This document shows positions 37,193-45,037 of a stretch of 64,000 bases of DNA, piece after piece. The notes below the pieces were generated by a model. That model was not told where the DNA came from. It did not search any database and worked only from the letters and a program-made list of their open reading frames with translations. Every line of letters begins with the position of its first letter. The first letter of the stretch is position 1. Position numbers and translations under genes: made by a program. Origin of the DNA: Candidatus Magnetocorallium paracelense (GTDB lineage Bacteria; Nitrospirota; Thermodesulfovibrionia; Thermodesulfovibrionales; Magnetobacteriaceae); NCBI GenBank assembly GCA_029001845.1, contig JAREWP010000054.1, positions 57,609-121,608 on the forward strand, given 5' to 3'.

Positions 37193-38440
37193 TCAGCGTT
37201 TCAAATTGAGTAAGTCATTCATCAACTCATCTTCCGTAGCTACGGTCTTAATATTGGCTTTAAAGGCGTTTTCCGCAGTTATCAAATTGATCATTTGAGC
37301 GGCCAGGTCCACATTGCTGCTTTCAATGGCGCCCGAATTCAGACTGCCCAGCCCCCCGGTCCCGGGACTTCCGACGATCGCTTCCCCTGACTCTGCCGAA
37401 GCGCTGAATAGATTTCTCCCCTCCGATACAAGCTCCTGAGGAGCATTAAAGTTTGCAAGAGCCAGTCGGCCTATCTCTTCGGTTTGACCATTCGAGAACG
37501 TTCCGGTTATTACGCCGTCACTGCCTATGGAAATACTTTCAAAGGCGCCGGCTCCATTGCCGTCCTGATCGACATTCAAAAGCTGAAAATCTCCGGAATA
37601 CTGAGTCGTTCCCTCGGCGCCTGTACCACCTTGAGACAATCCCGCACCAAAATCAAAAGTAATATTCTGTGGATTCGCCACACCCTGCCCGAAATCGAAG
37701 CTTACAGGCCCCTGGTTATCGGACACCAATGCGCCCTGTTGATCGAATGTCAATGTCTGCGACCCTTGAGCCTGCATAAGATTACCGGAGGCGTCTTCAG
37801 AGGCGAAATTAACTTCCCATGCATTATCCCCTGTCTTTGTAAAATAGGCGTTAATGTCGTGAGAAGCGCCCTCTGAATCATAAACAGTAAGGGAAGTGGA
37901 AAAATTGTAGTTTTGAGGCCGGTTGTTTACGTTCGAAAAATTACCGTTTACTCTTTGCGCCGATGAGTCAAGATTCAGACTCAATGAGACATTTGCGGTT
38001 TGAGCCGGCTGAGAGAGAGAGGAAGAGGCGTTCAGATCGCCTGTATTTCCTGTAAAACCCCCTGCCCCGTTTGCCTGGAAGCCCTGTACTCTGTATCCGT
38101 CGGGGTTGACTATATAGCCTTCCCGATCCATGGAAAAATCACCGGCACGAGTATAAAGAGAACGTCCGTTACCATCTTTTACAATGAAAAAGCCCTTACC
38201 TTCGATGGCGAGATCGAGGGAGTTGCCACTGTTTAAAAGGGGGCCCTGTGACATGAGAGGGGAAACACTGTTAACAAAGCTTCCCTGAGTGATATTTCCC
38301 TGACCGGAAAGGGAACTGACAGAGACACTTTTTTCTTTATATCCGGCAGTGTTCAGGTTGGCGATGTTATTGGCAGTAACATTTACTTTTGTTTTGTTTG
38401 TTTTTAAACCGCTTATTGCGCTGTTAAGAGCATCGATCAT
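37193..38440 (-). CDS. flgE: Flagellar hook protein FlgE-like
   Basis: A 415-residue axial protein. The N-terminal rod motif ALNSAISGLKTNKTKVNVTANNIANLNTAGYK and the C-terminal SSNVDLAAQMINLITAENAFKANIKTV are the coiled-coil ends of hook and rod proteins; the middle (TRAGDFSMDREGYIVNPDGYRVQGFQ and FlgE_D2-like segments with YSGDFQLLNVDQDG) indicates FlgE rather than FlgF or FlgG. The ATG at 38440 is chosen because GGGAGG lies six bases upstream; a longer frame starts 13 codons earlier. No other flagellar gene is in the window, so the gene is an orphan here. Confidence 0.88.
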   Translation of the reverse strand: MIDALNSAISGLKTNKTKVNVTANNIANLNTAGYKEKSVSVSSLSGQGNITQGSFVNSVSPLMSQGPLLNSGNSLDLAIEGKGFFIVKDGNGRSLYTRAGDFSMDREGYIVNPDGYRVQGFQANGAGGFTGNTGDLNASSSLSQPAQTANVSLSLNLDSSAQRVNGNFSNVNNRPQNYNFSTSLTVYDSEGASHDINAYFTKTGDNAWEVNFASEDASGNLMQAQGSQTLTFDQQGALVSDNQGPVSFDFGQGVANPQNITFDFGAGLSQGGTGAEGTTQYSGDFQLLNVDQDGNGAGAFESISIGSDGVITGTFSNGQTEEIGRLALANFNAPQELVSEGRNLFSASAESGEAIVGSPGTGGLGSLNSGAIESSNVDLAAQMINLITAENAFKANIKTVATEDELMNDLLNLKR

Positions 38441-38840
38441 AATTACCTCCCGGAACCTGCATGTTGGAGATTGAAGCAACCGGAGTATATATTATTTATC
38501 GGCTATTATAAAAAAATCTTTAAAGATATTTTTTAACCATAACTGTCTTTTTCTATTATTATACTATTTATATTCTCTTTCCTGCCTATGGGCTATCAAG
38601 TTAGAAATCTATGAATGTCGATTTCGTGAACCTTTGGACATTAGTGGGCAGACATATCAAATGCTCAGTGTTTGCTCTCAAAATCTGAATTATATAAATA
38701 TCACGTAAAGACTTTAAATATTTGCACCTCTCCTGGTAGACTACTACAGCAACTTCTATACAGCCGAAAAAGCAACCTTTGATTTGAGATCGCAGCTAAA
38801 GGTTACAAAATTCTATCAGTAAAAAGGAATCTGGTTAAGT
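38441..38840. other. Intergenic region, 400 bases, divergent promoters
   Basis: Lies between flgE (minus) and the PAS sensor kinase (plus). AT-rich, with no repeat or gene recognised. I looked for but could not securely place a sigma-54 or sigma-28 promoter before flgE. Confidence 0.45.
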
Positions 38841-40904
38841 ATGGAAAAAAATAAAATTCTTATCTGTGAAGATGAATCTATTCTTGCCCTGGAATTGGAA
38901 GGCAGATTGACCAAAATGGGTTATTATGTCGTTGGTTCTGTCGATTCCGGAGAGGAGAGTATAAAAAGCGCTGAAAAGTCCAAACCCGACCTTGTATTAA
39001 TGGACATACACCTGGCAGGTAAAATGGACGGTATAGAAGCTGCCGGTGAGATACGAAGTCGTTTCGATATCCCTGTCCTCTATTTGACCGCTTATTCCGA
39101 TAATGAAACACTACTACGCGCCAGAATAACAGAACCTTTCGGCTATCTGTTAAAACCCTACCAGGAGAGGGAACTCCATGCGGCAATCGAGATGGCCTTA
39201 TATAAACACAAGATGGAAATGAAATTAAAAGAGAGAGAACAGCGTCTTGCCGTAACCTTGAAAAGCATTGGCGATGCAATTATTTCGACCGATGAAAAAG
39301 GCGCTGTTACTTTTATGAATCCACAAGCTGAAAAGATGACCGGTTGGACCTTTAAAGCAGCATTTGGAATGGACATAACTGATATTTTCAATATTAAAAT
39401 CAATGATTCATCCTCCCCGAAAAACATTTCCGAAATGAAGAGCTTTAATGACGCCATCGTCTTTGGCCTGAAAGACGATGTTCTTCTCATTTCCAAAGAC
39501 GGAAGAGAGGCCCCCATAGTGTACAACATATCCCCTATTACTGATGATCGAGGAAACGTATCCGGCGGCGTCCTGGTCATTCATGATTTGAGCGAAAGAC
39601 AAAAAATAGAAGAAAAGCTGCTCATGTTGGAAAAAGCTTTTGAAACAATGCAAATAGGTGTTACCATCACAAACAAAGAGGGTATCATTTTGTATACGAA
39701 TTCCGCAGAAGCGAGAATGCACGGATTTCCTATGGAAGCCATGATCGGCAAAGACGTCAGAACATTTGCTCCATACGAGTTGTCAAAACCAATGAATCTT
39801 GAACAATTGGAAGAACTGAGAAGCTGGAAAAGGGAAAGTATTAACCTTAGAAAAGACGGCGCCACCTTTCCGGTGCAGTTAATGTCCGACCTGGTGATAA
39901 ACAGCTCTGACGACGTCATTGGTATTGTTACAAGTTGCGAAGACATTTCAGAGCGTAAACGAATGGAAAAGGAGTTACAGCAGTACAGTCGTCACCTGAA
40001 TGACCTGGTAACGGAGCGAACCGGACAATTAACAAAAACCAACGATCAGTTACGCCACGAAATTGCGGAAAGAAAAGAGACCGAGAAAAAGTTGGAACAA
40101 CTCCTTGATGAATTAAAGAACAGTCAGGACCAGCTCATACAATCGGAAAAAATGGCCTCTCTCGGCCAATTGGTAGCCGGTATCGCCCACGAAATTAATA
40201 ATCCCCTTGGATTTCTAAAATCCAATATGAATAATTTACAAAAATTCATAAAAAAGATCGTTGCTTTTATTAATACCTGTGAGCAGTCGGATTTGTCTGA
40301 AGAGGCCAGAGAGAGAATAAACAAAAAAAAGGAAGAGATCCAATACGATTACCTTATGCAACGACTCAACAAGATTATCGAAAGTTCGGGTATAGGAATC
40401 GAGCGAATGAAAAAAATTGTCCTCGATTTAAAAACATTCTCAAGATTGGATGCATCGGAACTAATCGATACGGATATTAATCGCTCCATTGACTTGACAT
40501 TGGATTTGCTCGTTCATGAATATAAAGACAGGATTAAAATTATTAAAGAGTATGGCAATCTCCCTGAGGTGCAGTGTTACAGTGCGAAACTCAATCAGGT
40601 TTTGATGAATTTATTGATAAACGCCTGTCAGGCGATTGAAGGAGAGGGAGAGATAAGAATAAAAACCGAAACAGAAGATGAAACGGTCCTTATACAAATC
40701 GGCGATACAGGAAAGGGGATACCAAAACATCATATAAGCAAAATATTCGATCCCTTTTTTACGACAAAGCCGGTTGGAGAAGGAACCGGTTTAGGTCTCT
40801 CGATCAGTCACAAAATTATCAAACAACATGGCGGTAGTATAACAGTTGACAGTGAGATCGACAGAGGAACGACATTTTCAATTACGATTCCCAGGAAAGT
40901 TTAA
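38841..40904 (+). CDS. Receiver-PAS-PAS-histidine kinase
   Basis: A 687-residue cytoplasmic signalling protein. N-terminal receiver (1-120) with Asp55 (LVLMDIHLAGKMDG); two PAS domains (about 130-255 and 258-378), each ending in a PAC-like segment; coiled coil (380-430); HisKA with His450 (AGIAHEINNPLGFL) and HATPase (NLLINACQAIEG, DTGKGIP, GTGLGLSIS). No membrane span, so redox, oxygen or another internal signal is probable. It is the last plus-strand gene before the magnetosome cluster and may form a pair with the CheY-like regulator at 41913-42308; that is inference. Confidence 0.9.
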   Translation: MEKNKILICEDESILALELEGRLTKMGYYVVGSVDSGEESIKSAEKSKPDLVLMDIHLAGKMDGIEAAGEIRSRFDIPVLYLTAYSDNETLLRARITEPFGYLLKPYQERELHAAIEMALYKHKMEMKLKEREQRLAVTLKSIGDAIISTDEKGAVTFMNPQAEKMTGWTFKAAFGMDITDIFNIKINDSSSPKNISEMKSFNDAIVFGLKDDVLLISKDGREAPIVYNISPITDDRGNVSGGVLVIHDLSERQKIEEKLLMLEKAFETMQIGVTITNKEGIILYTNSAEARMHGFPMEAMIGKDVRTFAPYELSKPMNLEQLEELRSWKRESINLRKDGATFPVQLMSDLVINSSDDVIGIVTSCEDISERKRMEKELQQYSRHLNDLVTERTGQLTKTNDQLRHEIAERKETEKKLEQLLDELKNSQDQLIQSEKMASLGQLVAGIAHEINNPLGFLKSNMNNLQKFIKKIVAFINTCEQSDLSEEARERINKKKEEIQYDYLMQRLNKIIESSGIGIERMKKIVLDLKTFSRLDASELIDTDINRSIDLTLDLLVHEYKDRIKIIKEYGNLPEVQCYSAKLNQVLMNLLINACQAIEGEGEIRIKTETEDETVLIQIGDTGKGIPKHHISKIFDPFFTTKPVGEGTGLGLSISHKIIKQHGGSITVDSEIDRGTTFSITIPRKV

Positions 40905-41251
40905 ACTAAAACAGCTGTCAGCGATCAGCCTTCAGCTAAAGAAATTATGAAGAGACACCAATATGCCAATTATATCGATAGATTTGTTCTTTTACCTAAC
41001 CCGGCAAGCCGGAACCAAACAGGTTTCCTGTTGCGTTTTAATGACAAATGACAAAATCCAAACTTCAAATCAAATCCAAATGACTAAATGTCAAAAACTG
41101 TTTACTTCCCTTTTTTGACATTTGAGCTTTGACATTGATATGGCCTTTGAGCTTTGAAATTTGACATTCATAAATATTGTTACTTTTTTTCGCACAATTT
41201 CATTTATAAGCGATTGATAGTCTTCAGCCTTCAGTCTATCAGCCTGAATAA
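40905..41251. other. Intergenic region, about 350 bases, with dispersed repeats
   Basis: Junction between the sensor kinase (plus) and the magnetosome cluster (minus), both 3' ends. It begins with CAGC-type iterons (40910-40945), continues with ATATCGATAGATTTG and an ACCCGGCAAGCCGGAA motif (about 41000), a stretch of imperfect repeats of TTTGACATTTGA type (41100-41170), and ends with CTTCAGCCTTCAGTCTATCAGCC (41221-41245). No gene seen. Confidence 0.5.
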
Positions 41252-41554
41252 TCATCTCGGTTTTTTTAAAGATTTGTACAATAAATAACCTGCAAAACCG
41301 CCTATTACCGGCCCTGCCGCAGTTACCGACAAAGCACTGATAGCGGCAACGCTGCCGCAGGCCGCTTTGGCAATCAATCCGCCCATACCAATCGAATATC
41401 CCGTTATACCGCTTACACCTCCGGCTGCAACAGCAGGGGCCGAAGTCGCGACGCCTCCGAGAATCGCGCCGGTGCCTGAAACAAGAGAGACCGCTGCCAC
41501 ATCTTTGTCTTTTACATCGGATTGTGAATTGTTCGTTTGTGAAGTTTCGGACAT
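41252..41554 (-). CDS. Glycine/alanine-rich small membrane protein at the end of the magnetosome cluster
   Basis: A 100-residue protein. The first 25 residues are polar (Ser/Asn/Asp/Lys). Residues ~28-95 are almost entirely Gly, Ala, Val, Ser and Ile and form two or three hydrophobic helices with GG-type turns (SGTGAILGG, ITGYSIGMGGLIAKAACG, GPVIGGFAGYLLY), ending in the basic KSLKKPR. ATG at 41554 is chosen for its AAGGAG. Small Gly-rich hydrophobic proteins (Mms6, MamD, MamG type) occur in magnetosome membranes. No LG-repeat or acidic tail is present, so homology is not claimed. It could equally be an unrelated pore-like peptide. Confidence 0.6.
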   Translation of the reverse strand: MSETSQTNNSQSDVKDKDVAAVSLVSGTGAILGGVATSAPAVAAGGVSGITGYSIGMGGLIAKAACGSVAAISALSVTAAGPVIGGFAGYLLYKSLKKPR

Positions 41555-41570
41555 CTTTTTCTCCTTGTAT

Positions 41571-41730
41571 AAAAAGCAGTCAGCTGTCAGCAATCAGCTT
41601 TCAGCTAAATGAATTCCTGACATCACACTTTAAATAAGCATCACCTTAGGGGTGAGTAAAAATAAGGCTGTAAGCAGATGTAATTAAAAAGCCGACAGCT
41701 GATGGCTGATTGCTAAATGCTTTTTTTAGT
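41571..41730. repeat. Inverted 7-mer iteron element, copy 2 (family B)
   Basis: Left array CAGTCAGCTGTCAGCAATCAGC, interior with CACCTTAGGGGTGA, right array CCGACAGCTGATGGCTGATTGC then T-run. Related arms also occur at 41757-41795 and 42437-42477. This and a family C arm fill the 358-base gap 41555-41912. Confidence 0.75.
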
Positions 41731-41865
41731 TATTGGCATAATATCAGATTTTTCTTTAGCTGAAGACTGACCGCTGATATCTGACTGCTGTTATTAGTTA
41801 TTATTTCACTGACTGCCATATCCAAGTCACAAAATTTCTTCAGTCTAAACACCTGATTGGAAACA

Positions 41866-41916
41866 ATCTCTTAACAGACCTCCGATCCCTGACCTCTGTG
41901 AACAATTTTTGTCTAA
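41866..41916. terminator. Family C repeat arm at the 3' end of the response-regulator gene
   Basis: ACAGACCTCCGATCCCTGACC followed by TCTGTGAACAATTTTTG is one arm of the family C palindrome, at the stop of the minus-strand CheY-like gene. The short T/A-rich end could aid termination. Confidence 0.45.
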
Positions 41917-42308
41917 ATCAGTTTGAACTGATTCATAAGGCCTGTTAGTTTCTTCTTCTCTACAGGCTTTATTAAATATGAGGTGCATCCACCCATATAA
42001 TATGCCTTTGAGACCTCATCTGCTGTATCCACTGTCGTCGTCATAATAATTTTTACTTCCTCTTCCATGCTCACCCCAAGACTCTTTTCCTTTTCTCTGA
42101 TAAGTTTTAATGCCTCCTGACCATCCATTTCAGGCATCAGGATATCAAGACATATGAGATCATATGGTTGTTTTTTCTCTACTGCAGAGCAAAAAGAGTC
42201 TACCCCTTCCTTTCCGTTTTCAGCCGTTTCGATTTCACCATACTCAGAAAGCATACCGGCCATCATCTCACGAGTAGTCAGATCGTCCTCAACAACAAGT
42301 ATTCTCAC
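41913..42308 (-). CDS. Single-domain response regulator (CheY-like)
   Basis: A 131-residue receiver domain without output domain. ILVVEDD supplies the acidic pocket, Asp55 (LICLDILMPEMDG) is the phospho-acceptor, Thr89-Thr91 give the switch threonine and LIKPVEKKKL the conserved lysine. It is on the same strand as the magnetosome genes, 265 bases from the nearest coiled-coil gene. It may connect magnetic alignment to motor control or to the kinase at 38841; the sequence does not show which. Confidence 0.9.
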   Translation of the reverse strand: MRILVVEDDLTTREMMAGMLSEYGEIETAENGKEGVDSFCSAVEKKQPYDLICLDILMPEMDGQEALKLIREKEKSLGVSMEEEVKIIMTTTVDTADEVSKAYYMGGCTSYLIKPVEKKKLTGLMNQFKLI

Positions 42309-42573
42309 TATCGCCCTCCTAACCCGGCATAGCCGGAAGCAAATTAAAAGTTCACGTTAAGCTGCTGACGAAGCAACTTTTCCTTTACTCCCTCTCCCCT
42401 CAAGGGGAGAAGAGATTTGAAAAAATATTTTGAATTTCCTGAGCTGAAGGCTGACCGCTGACTGCTGTTTTTAGAATTAAACTAAAATGGAATTATCTCA
42501 TTTCCTTCTTTGAGACTTTGCGTCTTTGTGTGAGAAAAGAAAAACATTCAGACAGCGGTCATCCACACCCGGA

Positions 42574-43158
42574 CTATTTGAGAAGCTTAAAGGAGATATC
42601 CATCCTGCTTTCAGCCTCTTTAAACATATTCGACATGCGCTTTAAAACTGTGTTATAGCCTCTGATGTAAGGCAATTTATATGCTTTTTTCCCGCTAATT
42701 CTTCCTAAACCTTCCTCTATATCCCTCAATTTTTTAAGAACGATCGCCTTGTCATTTTTTATATCGTCGAACTCGGCAATAAGGTGATTTTTAATGGTTC
42801 TGCACTTGTTTATATCTGCCTTTACATTTTTCACGCCCCTCTGGAGATTATTTATTTCTTCGATATCCTTTTCCTTTCTAACAAGGGATTCATTAATATC
42901 CTCCTGTATCGCCTTTGCCCTGTGCTCATTAATCTCTATATCGTTCTTTACATCCGTAATTAGTACATCCACGCCTTCCATCTCGGATTTAAATTTCTCG
43001 ATAGACTCCTTCAAACTGCTGTTTTCGCCTTCCAGATTATTTATATTTTCCTTAATTTCACGAATTTCAGACAAAAGTTCCATAATTTCTTCGTAGGTGT
43101 CGGTTACGGTTTCTTCTGCGGACTCATCTACGATTTCGGCAATCTCTTCAATATCCAT
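42574..43158 (-). CDS. Coiled-coil protein, 194 residues (magnetosome cluster)
   Basis: Residues 20-165 are continuous heptad-rich coiled coil with few prolines (MELLSEIREIKENINNLEGE, IQEDINESLVRKEKDIEEIN). The N-terminus is acidic (MDIEEIAEIVDES). The C-terminal 30 residues change character to a basic, aromatic segment (KKAYKLPYIRGYNTVL). Similar coiled-coil proteins (for example Mad23-Mad26 of Desulfobacterota and Nitrospirota) occur in magnetosome clusters and have been tied to chain organisation. I cannot assign a number from sequence alone. A family B element separates it from the other coiled-coil genes. Confidence 0.75.
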   Translation of the reverse strand: MDIEEIAEIVDESAEETVTDTYEEIMELLSEIREIKENINNLEGENSSLKESIEKFKSEMEGVDVLITDVKNDIEINEHRAKAIQEDINESLVRKEKDIEEINNLQRGVKNVKADINKCRTIKNHLIAEFDDIKNDKAIVLKKLRDIEEGLGRISGKKAYKLPYIRGYNTVLKRMSNMFKEAESRMDISFKLLK

Positions 43159-43228
43159 ACTATCACCTCATTTAAAAAGCCGCTTGAAGCGGGAAATTTA
43201 ATAATTACTGTTCAGTTGCGAATCATCC

Positions 43229-43390
43229 TAAAAGAGCACTTAGCTGTCAGCCATCAGCTATCAGCCTTTTAATTACAAAGCTTTGCTGTTTAAAACGCTT
43301 TCACCCTTAAGGTAATGCTTATTATTGACGCAATATCGGTATTTTCCCGGGCTGAAAGCTGATCGCTGATACCTGACGGCTGTTTTTAGG
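43229..43390. repeat. Inverted 7-mer iteron element, copy 3, reverse orientation (family B)
   Basis: The left array CTTAGCTGTCAGCCATCAGC and interior TTAATTACAAAGCTTTGCTGTTT are the reverse complement of the interior at 6770-6795 and 62810-62835; the right array reads GGGCTGAAAGCTGATCGCTG. The copy is thus inverted relative to copies 1, 2 and 4. Confidence 0.75.
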
Positions 43391-43489
43391 ATCATTTGTT
43401 TCAAAGCAAATATTTTATAAATCTCTCTTCCGAAAATAGATTCCGAAGAGATTATTTTTAGTAACCGCAAAGCTCAGGTTGGGCGAGAA

Positions 43490-43547
43490 GAAAAAATTTT
43501 TATGCTTCGCGCCCTTCGTGAACTTCGTGGAAAAAAAGAAGTTTAAC
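43490..43547. repeat. TTCGTG-type short repeat, copy 2 (family D)
   Basis: GCTTCGCGCCCTTCGTG and AACTTCGTGG are tandem copies of the family D unit, here with only a short inverted partner. Together with the family B copy it occupies the 415-base gap 43159-43573. Confidence 0.45.
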
Positions 43548-43573
43548 GTTCTATATTCGCAATTACTTCCCTT

Positions 43574-44398
43574 TTATTCATCATCCTGCGGTCCGTAAAA
43601 AGACCTTTCCGAGCTTATTTTCGTTTCAGCCAGTTTGGAATGAAGATCGCTGAGTGAGTTTCTGGACTCTCTCAGATCATTGGAAAGCTTCATATTTTCA
43701 TAGCCTCTCCTGTTATATTTCTCGTTTAAAGAATCCAGCTTTCTGCGGAGAACCACTCTCTCGCCATTTAACGTATTAACCTCTTTTTCATAGGAGTTGA
43801 TTTTTTCCACTGCCGTGTCCATTCTGACTTCGAGATAAGTGATTTCCTTTAACAGATCCGACTTTTCCTCTTCCAGCTCTCCGACACGCTCTTTATGAAA
43901 CTTGGCGTCCGTCTCCATTTCCTTTACTTTGATCTTCATGTCGTGCAGCAGGGGCTGAACTTTATTACGCTCCTCCGTCAAATGCTCTATCTCGGCAAGT
44001 AACTCCTTTTTAGAAGGTATCTCCTCTTCCAGGTACTTTATTTTTTCTTCATCCTTAGCCTGTTTGACTTTTAATTCTGCAATCACCTCTTTTGACGCCT
44101 TCAAATCCTTTTCCAGAGTTGCATTAATGGATATAACTTTCTCCATCTGAGATTCCATATTCCTGATAGTGGAAAACATCTCCTGGATCGTCTTACCTAT
44201 ATCTATTGTACTGCCGGCTGACTTAAGAAGCTCAAGGCCCTTAATCTCAGGCATAAGATTTCTGTTCAACAGAGCAGGCGGAGAAAAATCCCTATCATCG
44301 GAACCTTCATCTGAGTGTTCATAAAAGCCTTTCATTGTTTCGGGCTCCTGCTCGTCCATACCGGGGACATCAATTTTAGGAATATCCGTATAATCCAT
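43574..44398 (-). CDS. Coiled-coil protein, 274 residues (magnetosome cluster)
   Basis: Residues 1-60 are acidic and proline-containing (DIPKIDVPGMDEQEPE); residues ~65-265 are an unbroken coiled coil (LKVKQAKDEEKIKYLEEEI, LEEEKSDLLKEITYLEVRMD). No membrane segment. Its ATG lies two bases after the stop of the next upstream coiled-coil gene, so it belongs to the HEAT - coiled coil - coiled coil operon. A cytoskeletal or tethering role in magnetosome chain assembly is inferred from location and structure only. Confidence 0.75.
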   Translation of the reverse strand: MDYTDIPKIDVPGMDEQEPETMKGFYEHSDEGSDDRDFSPPALLNRNLMPEIKGLELLKSAGSTIDIGKTIQEMFSTIRNMESQMEKVISINATLEKDLKASKEVIAELKVKQAKDEEKIKYLEEEIPSKKELLAEIEHLTEERNKVQPLLHDMKIKVKEMETDAKFHKERVGELEEEKSDLLKEITYLEVRMDTAVEKINSYEKEVNTLNGERVVLRRKLDSLNEKYNRRGYENMKLSNDLRESRNSLSDLHSKLAETKISSERSFYGPQDDE

Positions 44399-44400
44399 AA

Positions 44401-45033
44401 CTACTCCTTTTTATAATATAAAACTTTAGCGTTTCTCTCTACTTCCTTAACTTTGTCATAGAGATCCTTCATCGATTTTGCGGCCATACTTATCTTTTCA
44501 TCAAGGCTGTCGATTTCACCATATCTGACAGGTATCTCATCTTCGAACATACCTATTTTACTCCTGAGAGTTGAAATCTCTCCTTTCATGAATTCGCTCT
44601 CCATTATCGTATCGCCGAGTTCCTGAATGTCATTTTCAAGCTCTCTGGCTAAAGAATTATATTCCTTTTGAAGGCGTTTTCTCTCTGACTCGATAAAATC
44701 GATTTCCGACTGAATGGAGTTTTCCTCTGACAAAGGCTTTACAAGTTGTTTCTTTGAATTGCGAAGACCGTTTTTAAGTCTTTTTAGTTCGTTTTCCTTC
44801 TCATAACGGTTCATCTCCTGCTCTTTGGTTTTATAAACAAGAGTGTGGTTTTCCTTCTCCAGCCTTTCGACTTCGCTGCGCAACCTCTCCTTTTCGGAAA
44901 GAAGATCCCTTTTATAGACAAGAAGAGACTCCTTTTTTTCGGAAATATTCTGTAAAATAGAGTTTTTATTGTTTCTCCATAACTCTTCAGTTAAATCGAC
45001 CGAACGTTCGGGCAAAAAATCTGTCTCCGACAT
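44401..45033 (-). CDS. Coiled-coil protein, 210 residues (magnetosome cluster)
   Basis: A highly charged coiled coil from about residue 20 to 200 (KRDLLSEKERLRSEVERLEK, ELKRLKNGLRNSKKQL). The short N-terminus MSETDFLPERSVDLTEELW is the only non-coil part. No membrane span. It starts four bases after the stop of the HEAT-repeat gene and ends two bases before the next ATG, so it is the middle gene of a tight three-gene operon. Confidence 0.75.
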   Translation of the reverse strand: MSETDFLPERSVDLTEELWRNNKNSILQNISEKKESLLVYKRDLLSEKERLRSEVERLEKENHTLVYKTKEQEMNRYEKENELKRLKNGLRNSKKQLVKPLSEENSIQSEIDFIESERKRLQKEYNSLARELENDIQELGDTIMESEFMKGEISTLRSKIGMFEDEIPVRYGEIDSLDEKISMAAKSMKDLYDKVKEVERNAKVLYYKKE

Positions 45034-45037
45034 GGCT

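Noticed and set aside
37484..37876. 130-residue plus-strand frame inside flgE
   Set aside because: Antisense to a well-supported hook gene and without any recognisable domain.
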